From assembly GCA_949130495.1 (NCBI GenBank), contig OX422214.1, positions 253,398,187 to 253,462,186 of the forward strand: a stretch of 64,000 nt of DNA, given 5' to 3'. The notes below the pieces were generated by a model. It had not been told where the DNA came from and made no database searches. It saw only the letters and a program-made list of their open reading frames with translations. This document shows positions 55,703-64,000 of this stretch, in pieces. Source of the DNA: Sambucus nigra. Taxonomy: Eukaryota > Streptophyta > Magnoliopsida > Dipsacales > Adoxaceae. The translations under genes and the position numbers were made by a program. How positions within the stretch are numbered: position 1 is the stretch's first letter; the number at the start of each line of letters is the position of its first letter.

Positions 55703-56413
55703 TTGATGTACTGGGCGGTAGAACTTGGTGAATATGACATAGTTTATGAGCCTAGGTCGTCACTTAAGGGGCAGGCAGTAGTGGATTTTATCACAGAGTT
55801 TACTCACTCTGATACATCCGAAAATCAGGAGCTTAATGCAGACCAACCCGTGGATGTTAAGGGATCATCGAAGATAATCCCCGACCAACTTCTATTAATA
55901 GACGAGCAACGAGAAGTGTTGGGTAATTACCTAGTGATGGGGGAAGACAAAAGGAAGTATCAAATATTCCACCGAGGAACCCTGTGTGATCAAGAGTTTG
56001 ATAATGATGTACCTGTATGTAATCTATATGTGGATGACTCTTCGTGTGCCACAGGCAGTGGAACAGGAATAATCTTAAACAGTCCTACTGGAGTTGATAT
56101 TGAGTATGCTCTACATTTTCAATTTAAGGCTTCCAATAATAAAGCTAAATATGAAGATATGATCGTGGGTCTAAGTTTGGCCAAAATCATGAATGCAGAG
56201 CAGGTCATTGTATTCAGTGATTCACAATTAATTGTAAATCAAATTCTCAGGTTGTATGCAACGAAGGGAGAATTAATGTTCAAGTATCATGCAAAAGCTA
56301 TAGAGGTTGTCTCGACCTTTACCGTAGTTCAGTTGATCAGAATATCGATATTGGAGAATACAAAAGCTGACACACTAGCTCGGCTAGCCTCAGCAACACG
56401 CACCAAGCTATGA
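55703..56413 (+). pseudogene. Second (archaeal-type) RNase H of the Tat element
   Basis: 56015-56400 has LYVDDSSCATGSGTGIILNSP, FKASNNKAKYEDMIVGLSLAK, VFSDSQLIVNQI and ADTLARLASA, the typical extra RNase H of Tat elements. The first catalytic Asp is present. The preceding 100 residues are a linker (EYDIVYEPRSSLKGQAVVDF, the end of RNase H I). Confidence 0.83.
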
Positions 56414-56461
56414 AGAACAATCCCAATAGAAATCCTGGTAGATCGGAGCGTAGATGAAGAT

Positions 56462-57721
56462 TTGATGATGAAATTTATTTCCCTCGACTTGGGACCATTC
56501 TGGATGGATCCCATCAGGGCCTATATCGAAGAGGGGGTTGTGCCAACTGACAAACTCGCAACTAAGAAACTGAAGTTTAAAGCTGCTCATTACGTACTGA
56601 CCAATGGCATTTTGTATAGAAGAGGCATTATAGCAAGACTACAGAGATGTGTTCATCCCTCCGAAGTTAAAGATTTGATTGAAGAGGTTCACGAAGGCTC
56701 TTACAGAGCTCATGTAGCAGGTCGGATGCTTTTGCAGAGGATAACAACACAGGGGTATTACTGGACAACGATGAGAGCTGACTGCGCAGCTTATGTTAAG
56801 AAGTGCGATAAATGCTAACGTTTCTCTTCCATCCGAAGAACTCCCCAAGCATTGTTAACACCCATTACGTCCCCTTGGCCATTTGCCATGTGGGGAATAT
56901 ACTTGGTCGGGCCACTTTCAACGACCAAAGGGAGATTCAAATACCTCGTAGTTACTGTGGATTATTTTACCAAATGGGTGGAAGCTGAACCTCTCATTGA
57001 TATGGCGTATGATAGGGTCTATCAGTTTATTTGGAAAAGTATTATTTGTAGGTATGGTCTCCCACATGCATTCATTACTGACCATGGAACCCAATTTGAC
57101 AACGAAGAGTTCGCTGCATATTGTCACCAATCCAATGTACAGAAGATCCACTCTGCGCCAGGCCATCCCCAGAGCAACGGGCAAACTGAAGTGACAAACA
57201 TAACCCTACTGAATCGTTTAAAAAAATGGCTGGATGATGCAAAAGGAAACTGGATTAACGAGCTACATTCTGTGTTATGGGCTTATCGCACTACACCATA
57301 AATAACAATTGGGGAGTCTCCGTACATGTTAACCTTTGGCAGTGAGGCTGTCATACCTGCTGAATTGGGTCTACCCACACATAGGGTGCTTAATATCAAT
57401 TCTCTTGTAAGCAACTTGATGAGACGCTTAGACCTGGATATGCTCGAAGAAGTTAGGGAAGAAGCAGCAATCTGGAATGCATCTTACCAACAACGAACAA
57501 CCTTATTCTGCAACAAAAAGGTGAAAAAGTGCGATTTGAAAGAGGGGGATTATGTGCTGAAGAAGGTGATCCAGAAGCATAACAAACTAGAGGCTAACTG
57601 GCATCGACCTTACAGAGTAACTGAAGTTGTTCGTCCTGGGACATACAGAATTGGAACTTTGGAGGGAGAAGAATTTAAGAACGCCTGGAATGCAGAGCAT
57701 CTGCGCAAGTATTATCAGTAA
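56462..57721 (+). pseudogene. Tat-type integrase (broken)
   Basis: Zinc-binding N-terminus in 56462-56818 (HEGSYRAHVAGRML ... YVKKCDKC, then a stop at 56816). The catalytic core in 56852-57301 has VVTVDYFTKWVEAEPL, FITDHGTQFDN and SNGQTEVTN, giving D-D-E. A stop at 57299-57301 is followed by the C-terminal part with ESPYMLTFGSEAVIPAE and HLRKYYQ. Two stops inactivate it. Confidence 0.87.
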
Positions 57722-57851
57722 TAAAAATTCATATGTAACACATTTCTTTCAATATGAATAAAAGTGATGTTTCGCCCATATTTACTCTTTTGTTGAATTT
57801 TCTTCAGAATATTAGTGCTATACACTACATAAACACAAATTCAGATCAACA

Positions 57852-58071
57852 ACCACCAACTCCGGTTGGTCGGCAATTCAGTAACCACCAACTCCGATTG
57901 GTCGGTAATTCAGCAACTACCAACTTCGGTTGGTCGGCAATTCAGCAACCACCAACTCTAGTTGGTCGGCAATTCAGTAACCACCAACTCCGTTTGGTCG
58001 GTAATTTAGCAACCACCAACTTCGGTTGGTCGGTAATTTAATAACCACCAACTCCGGTTGGTCGGTAAATA
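57852..58071. repeat. 32-bp tandem repeat, about 6.8 copies, in the Tat 3' region
   Basis: The unit starts ACCACCAACTCCGGTTGGTC, with GGCAATTCAGTA closing it. Each unit has the palindrome ACCAACTCCGGTTGGT. Copies differ by one to three bases. It lies 130 bp after the integrase stop, the place where Tat elements are known to carry repeats that can seed satellites. Confidence 0.95.
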
Positions 58072-58332
58072 AAAATCATACAAGGCAAAGTTCGTTTGAT
58101 CACGGGTGATCTCAAGGAACACCTCAAACTAGGCAAGAAGATGGGTGACCTCCCGGGGCATCCACTGCCTAGGCAATAATGTAATCCTGGAAATATTACT
58201 ACAACTAAGCAGGAATATGGGATGAAAACCATTCCATTGCTTAGGCCCAAAGAGTGACAAGTCACTATAATCAGACAACAAATGGGACAAGTTCCATTAT
58301 CTAAAACAATACATGACATTTCGTCCTTCTAC

Positions 58333-58377
<45 letters not shown>

Positions 58378-58507
58378 CCAACGAATAACAAAGACATTCT
58401 ACAAAATATTTCCAAGGAAATGAAATTGTACAGAGACTAAATCTTTCTTTATTAAAACTAAATAGATTACATACGAAATGAAATTTGATTCATTATATAC
58501 AAATGTC
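58072..58507. other. Tat element spacer with a (TA)n tract
   Basis: No gene. A TA microsatellite lies at about 58337-58374. Confidence 0.6.
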
Positions 58508-61500
58508 CTATTCTATGGGTTTCTTTCCCTCTCCTTTTGAAACAGGTTCCACCCCAGCTGGAGGATCATCTAATGCATAGGGAGAGTTTATAAAATTCAT
58601 ATCTCGTAGCATTCTGACGTTAATTATGGATGGTCGATCAAACAAATGCTCAGGACGAGATATCTCAAAATCTGAATGAAGACTATAATCACCAAGATAC
58701 TTAGAGATCAGGCACCGAGGAATAGCCCGAGCTGGAATCCAACTAAGATCAAGTTTAAAGGGAGGCACGGGCAAATCAAGCACTCCAGGATCATAATAAT
58801 CCCATAAGAAGTGCCATTGTTCCAGTTTCAACACGCACATAACATTCAACCATCCCTGCTTATACCCCTCATTATTTGACTGCTGCAACTGAGCATCAAA
58901 ATGATACAGAGCTTCATTATACCCAGCCATCCAAAATTTCCTGGGCTGTTTGTGAAATTGACAAGTCAATCTATCAAGCTGCTCGTGGATCTTTTTTACC
59001 AAAAGATCCTTATTTTCCAATGCAGACTTTTGGTTGGAGAGTTGGTCGGTAAGAACTTGCATTTTTTGAGACATGTTGATCAAGGCTTGAGTTTTGGCTT
59101 TTATCCGAGTGGCTTGATTTATTAAAGTCTGGTCAGTCCTCGTCTCTTCAACACTTTTTTTGAACAGCTCTACCTCTACCCCTTAAAGAGGATGTCGGTT
59201 TGGCTCATTTCAAAGTCTCTAACTCTTCTCTCAATGTAGCATTTTTAATCTTTAAAAAGGAATAGCCCTCATCGTTGACCGGAACCAAGGCTCCCGAGGA
59301 AAAAGAGGCAATAGTTTTAAGTTATTTTAGCTCCTCTTGCAGCGTAACATTCTCTTCTTCCAACAGCTTGACAATGTGCCTATGTTCTTCAACCTCATGA
59401 CTTATAACACTTTCTCTTCTCTTATGAGCAGAGAGATACTTATCGCAACCCCGATCAGCGCTCAGTTGTTGGCACTTTTGCTCGTAACCTTCATGTAGGA
59501 GTTTGCTGGACTCTTTGTACTGCTGTTGAAGTTCCTCGATTGTTCCTTAAAGATCTTCAATCATTTTATAATAAGCCACATTATTGGCTACAACACAATC
59601 AAGTAGATACTTCAAGTACTGGTAGGCATTAATTGCTCGTTCAGAGGCATCAGAGCCGAGAATGTCGATTATTTGGGTTTTAGTAAAGTCTGCATGACCA
59701 ACTTTGAAATAATCGTTGCATTTCTTCATCAACTCTGTATCATTAGCTGATAAGAGTTCCATCTTGGCCACAAACTAGCAAGGAGAAAGTAAAAGGCATC
59801 AACAATGATACAAGACAAGTCAAAGAAATACGCGAGATAAATAACAAAAGCTCAGTCTTATTCATCATACAAAAAGAAAATACATTCCAAGTTACAACCG
59901 AGAAAAAAAAGAAAATAACATAAGAACCGAACAACTTTACACCTTTTTCTTATTCCCTATAATATCTTCAGTTGGTTTAGAGGGAAGAGCAGGTTACTCA
60001 GAATGCAGTGCTGGTTGTTTGGAAGAAGTGCTGGCTTGTTAAACTTATTCGGAAGGTTGGGGAACGATATCAACACGTACTTTTTCTGCTACCATCATCT
60101 AAGACTTATCAGATGGAGCTTCATCTTCTTCTTCTTCGCCAATGACAGGAGGAGGGCCATGAGTATGTTTCTGAAACAATTCAGAATCATTCGCAACCTT
60201 CAATTCTTTCAAGGTTACAACCCATCCATCTATAAAATACTTCAAGCTGGCATATTCCATCTGACAGGTAATGGCAGTTAAGGCCTTGTTCCATCCTTTA
60301 TCCCAGCCAGAGCTAAAAGACTCCTTTACAGTAATTTTTCTTTTTATTTTCTCCGAGAAAGCGCGTTCTTCGGCAAGCTTCACCTTTTCTTCGAGCTCTT
60401 TTTTACGTCGTTCATCATCTTTAAGCTTGGCCTCAACCTCCTAGGCAGATGTCAGCTTATCCTCAAGCTCTTTCTTACGTCGTTCAGCTTCTTCAAGCTA
60501 ACTACCGACGTCTTTCAATTAGTTCGTCAGCTCTGTGGAGTCACTTATAGCTTTATCTCGAGCTGTCTTGACAGATCAAAGTTCATTCTCCCAAGCAGTC
60601 TTATCTTCCTCGTACTTTTGACGAGATTCATTCAAAGAACGGGTTAAACCAGCAAAAGCTTCTCCCACCCCATCCGAGGAAGTTAATGCCCTGATAGCTT
60701 CATCTTTCTTCAAGATGCTATTAAAGCATGTCATAAACTGAAAAAGAAAAAGCTCAACTCAGAATATGAATACAATATATTTAGAAATAAAGAAGTAAGG
60801 ACGATGATACTTACTGAAGCAATATATTGGGCAACTAAGTCAGTAATCTTCTCCCGAGAAAGGGAATCCTCAATAACTTGATATTCTGGAATGACCCAGA
60901 TTGGATCAAACCTTTGACCGAGCTCGGAGTGGCAAGAGCTAGAACAGTAGCTCTCAAAGGATCCCCAACATCAGAAGGTTGAGTAACAACTTCAGTAGGT
61001 CTTTCAGAGAGACCTCTTCTCAATCTCTTTAGAGGAGCACCTTCAATCAGAGGTGCTGCCTCTCCTTGTGTGATAACACCTTCAATCAGAGGTGCTGCCT
61101 CTTTTGGAACAACTGAGGGCTTCTTACCCACCTCCTTCATAGTTGTAGTTGCTCCCTTAGTTGGAGCAATGTCCATTTTCTTTGTTCCCTCAGCTGGGAC
61201 ATCCCCTTTACTTTTCTTTGACCCATCAATACCAGGGGCATCTTTGACAAAGAATTCAGGCCTCCTCCTCCTTTTTTTCATCATCAAATCGACAATGGAA
61301 GTATCTAAATCAGACGAAGATTCTCTCACACTTGCTCAAGATGTTCGTGGTTGATCAAGATCGATTATCGCAGGAGGTGCAATAGGACGGGCAATGAAAG
61401 ACGAGGTGGTGTTTTTGTACCTTAATAAATAATAAGCAGCTCTAATATGCTCCCCAACAACTGATTGATGCAAGCTCCAGATAAGTTTTAAATCTTTTAT

Positions 61501-61554
61501 ATTAACGTCAATATCTTTTGGGGGCTTCCTTTTACTGTCAACTGTAACAAACAA
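58508..61554 (-). pseudogene. Antisense extra ORF region of the Tat element (broken)
   Basis: Minus-strand fragments, read from 61554 down to 58508, total about 600-700 residues with stops and shifts. The N-terminal part (60835-61554) is Lys/Ser/Pro-rich; the middle (60099-60383, 59547-59771) is helical; the C-terminal part (58508-59083) has a predicted coiled coil (QVLTDQLSNQKSALENKDLLV) then KFWMAGYNEALYHFDAQLQ and PRCLISKYLGDYS. Position and direction fit the antisense ORFs described for Retand-type elements, whose function is unknown. A possible intron lies near 60740-60815. Confidence 0.65.
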
Positions 61555-61564
61555 AATTAATGTA

Positions 61565-64000
61565 TGTGACGCCCCAAACCGGATTTAAGGGTTATTATAG
61601 GATCGACCCGGATCCGATCCGAGTGTTAAGTGTGGGGTGCAATGAACAACCTAAATAATGTTACTATTTTAGTTTTATTATTAAATAAGATTACGCTTTT
61701 CTTAGCATGTGATTCCAATATCAAATAAACTACGTGCGGGACCTAAGGAAAGTGCCCCAGAGGCCAAGTAAATAGAGCTACTAACGTTAGTGCAAGTAAA
61801 TATTACCTGTATAACGCTCTCAAAGTACGGAACCTCATACAACCCGCCGTAACAAAGAGGAAGGAGTAAACGAAAGGCTCAGTGGGATTTATACAAATGC
61901 AACATAGAAACGAACGACAGAAAATAATACTCACTCACTATATGCTTATGAAAATATGTATATATCTACATATATACTTTTGAAAACACATACTCCGATG
62001 TATTAAATCATTTTATTCCAAAAATATAATTTATCCATGTTCATCCTCTTTGTCTTTCCCAAAATAGTCATTTTGGATAATGTTTCTTTAAAGTCACATT
62101 CTTTCCCATTAACGCACACGGTTAATCATTTATAGGAAAAACCTTTCTTTTCTTGAAAATATCCATATATTCAACATTTATTAACTCACGCTAGAATTAC
62201 TTTGCCATTATTTTAATATTCTTATTAAAACAATCTTTATGACACGCACACCTCGTGTTTGAAAAATATTCATTTCATTGAGAAACTTATACACCATACG
62301 ACACAAAATATTTTATTATTTCATGAAAACTTTGGTTATTTCCATCTTCCAACCTTTTGCAAATCTCAAGATTTATTTGCATTAATTTCAAGAATATTCT
62401 CATTCTTCATTTCTTATTACAAGAATTATCAATCTTTGCCTTGGAGTCTAGCCATTATTCATGAATTTCACGGGATCTACACCATCGGTCTCCAGTCACC
62501 ATATGCTCATCTGTACAGGCTTTGGGGTCTTTCACCACTAGGGACGTCATGTCCTCCTTAATTCTTGGCATCATGCAAGTATCCCTTCTTATCTTTTTTC
62601 ATGTGTTTCAACATTATTCTCAATGTTCACATTTATTCTCACTTGGAAAATCAATTCTTTCCTTTTTCTTCCAAACTATTCATTGACATTTTTATTTCAT
62701 AAAAATGTTCCGCTTTACATAAATTTACCAATTTATCCATTTCTTGTCAAACACGCATTTAACAATTTAACAAGTGTTGTTCCCAAAATAGTTACTAACT
62801 TTTCAACTTAATTCTCAAAACACTTTTAACCACTTAACACTTGTCAAAAACTATATTTTTACCCATATTCCACACTTATCATTTTGGTGAAACTCATTAT
62901 TTTTACTTAACAAAAATATATCATTAATCTCATTTTATCAAACTTAATTAATACATTTAATTGCCAACTATTTTCTTGACAACACACTATTCGTTTTTTT
63001 TACGACAATACCACTACTATTTGTTTCACACAAATATTATACTTTTAAATCGGTTTAAACATACTAATTTTGCCAAAAAATAATTTATAACTTCTCAAAG
63101 TGTATTTATGATATTTCCAACATAATTTCAGTAATAAATTCCAAATTTTATAAAAACACTTTATTTTTATTTATGTTTCCAAAATAAGTTGTACACACTT
63201 TAAATACCCATTTGACCACTATCAACACATTTGGCCTTCTTTACTTTCTTTAATTACACTTAAGCATCAATTTAAAAGTAAGTATTTTATACTTTGATTA
63301 TTTACATATCATCCCCAATTATTTCTTATTATGAGTTTATGCATCTCAAAAACACCCATTTAAGTAAAAGCCCAATTTCTTCTTCTACTTCATCATTTTG
63401 GTAAGAAAGTCCCATTTTCATTTCGTAAAAATAGCATATATTAGCCCAATATTTTTTTAAACATGAAATTACATTATTTACATTTGAAACATCATTTTAA
63501 CACATTTTATTTCATAAAATGTTCAAGGTTAATATTATGAAATTTATCCACCTTTTGAACCCATCAAAATTACTTCTTAAAACTCATTTCTACACACCAA
63601 ATGATGATATGATGACTAAACAATATAAAGTTGTAAAGTAGCTAAAATACTACATATATCAAGTCTACCATATGTAAATATCATTCTAAAAATTATCAAA
63701 CTTTAAACCTCAATCAAAGTAAGATTTTTCCACATCTTAAGACTCCAAAATGGTGATTGAATGGTGGTGTAGGAGGAGTAACCCCCACCTGCAAAGGTGG
63801 CCTCAAAGGGGTTACAATAAAAGCCCTCCATTAGAGCTTCCTTCCAAGCTCTTCTTTCTCTTCCTCTTTTAAGTCTCCAAATAGCTCTATAATCTTCCAT
63901 AAATCTCCAAGAATAAAATCTCCAACACCCATCATCCTTCCTATGGTTATATATGGTGAAATATGGTATTTCTATGCTAAAATATGGTGATTTATGGGTG
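61565..64000 (+). mobile_element. Start of another large LTR, cut by the window edge
   Basis: It starts TGTGACGCCCCAAACCGG, inside the Tat element. The next 2.4 kb is AT-rich with no coding sequence. The form (TG...CGCCCC, long and non-coding) is like the solo LTR family at 3172 and 15673 but the sequence is different. The orientation assumes the TG end is the 5' end. The left flank ATGTA (61560-61564) would be its 5-bp target site. Confidence 0.55.

Larger units (their letters stand above)
51260..61560 (+). mobile_element. Tat-lineage Ty3/Gypsy retrotransposon, 3' end outside window
   Basis: In order: 5' LTR, PBS TGGCGCCGTCTGTGGG, gag, protease (VLVDNGSSAD), RT, RNase H, a second RNase H, integrase, a tandem repeat, and a long antisense ORF region. 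Dual RNase H plus an antisense extra ORF between pol and the 3' LTR is known from Tat/Retand-type elements. Several stops in pol make it inactive. A new LTR at 61565 interrupts it and its own 3' LTR is not in the window. Confidence 0.88.

Noticed and set aside
57852..58071. Regularly spaced 32-bp repeats as a CRISPR array
   Set aside because: The units are contiguous with no unique spacers, in a plant retrotransposon.

Overview
The window is nuclear DNA from a flowering plant, probably a eudicot. It holds one recognisable host gene with plant-type GT-AG introns, surrounded by plant transposon lineages (Ty3/Gypsy of several kinds, Ty1/Copia, an RTE-type LINE, hAT-like, PIF/Harbinger, CACTA) and an endogenous caulimovirid. 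I cannot name the species. There are no operons, CRISPR arrays, tRNA or rRNA genes.

Layout. 1-12.5 kb is a graveyard: an LTR plus 5' gag fragment (443-1438), a hAT-like element (2260-6784) split by a solo LTR (3172-5961), an RTE-type LINE relic (about 6880-8310) and unassigned degenerate DNA. 12539-20153 is a minus-strand Ty3/Gypsy element with both LTRs and a perfect 5-bp target duplication, itself split by a second, inverted solo LTR of the same family (15673-18732). 20538-34886 (minus strand) is an intact five-exon gene for Elongator subunit ELP1. The predicted product is 1330 aa and all four introns have consistent GT-AG boundaries and phases. Introns 1-3 carry a palindromic MITE, two hAT-like MITEs, a roughly 1-kb tandem duplication and a 1.8-kb fold-back element whose arms resemble a plant-mobile-domain gene fragment.

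About 90 bp upstream of the ELP1 start codon a PIF/Harbinger-like element begins (34977, candidate right end 49145). It contains a broken Myb/SANT-like gene and a broken transposase. Embedded in it, between TA repeats and a perfect 23-bp inverted repeat, is a nearly genome-length endogenous pararetrovirus (about 37773-47818, 10 kb). The provirus has a tRNA-Met-type primer site, a coiled-coil ORF, a movement/coat ORF, a zinc-knuckle/protease ORF, an RT-RNase H ORF with a 450-aa unexplained tail, a TATA/polyA region and a further 243-aa ORF.

49.1-51.3 kb holds a Copia relic and a CACTA terminus. From 51260 to about 61560 lies a degenerate Tat-lineage Ty3/Gypsy element: tRNA-type PBS, gag, protease, RT, two RNase H domains, integrase, a 32-bp tandem repeat and an antisense coiled-coil ORF. 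It is interrupted at 61565 by the start of another LTR that runs off the window.

How it works together: ELP1 is the only likely functioning cellular gene (Elongator complex, tRNA wobble-uridine modification and elongation-linked acetylation). Everything else is mobile or viral and probably silenced. The most interesting questions are how ELP1 is still promoted and spliced in this setting, and what the unusual parts of the pararetrovirus encode.
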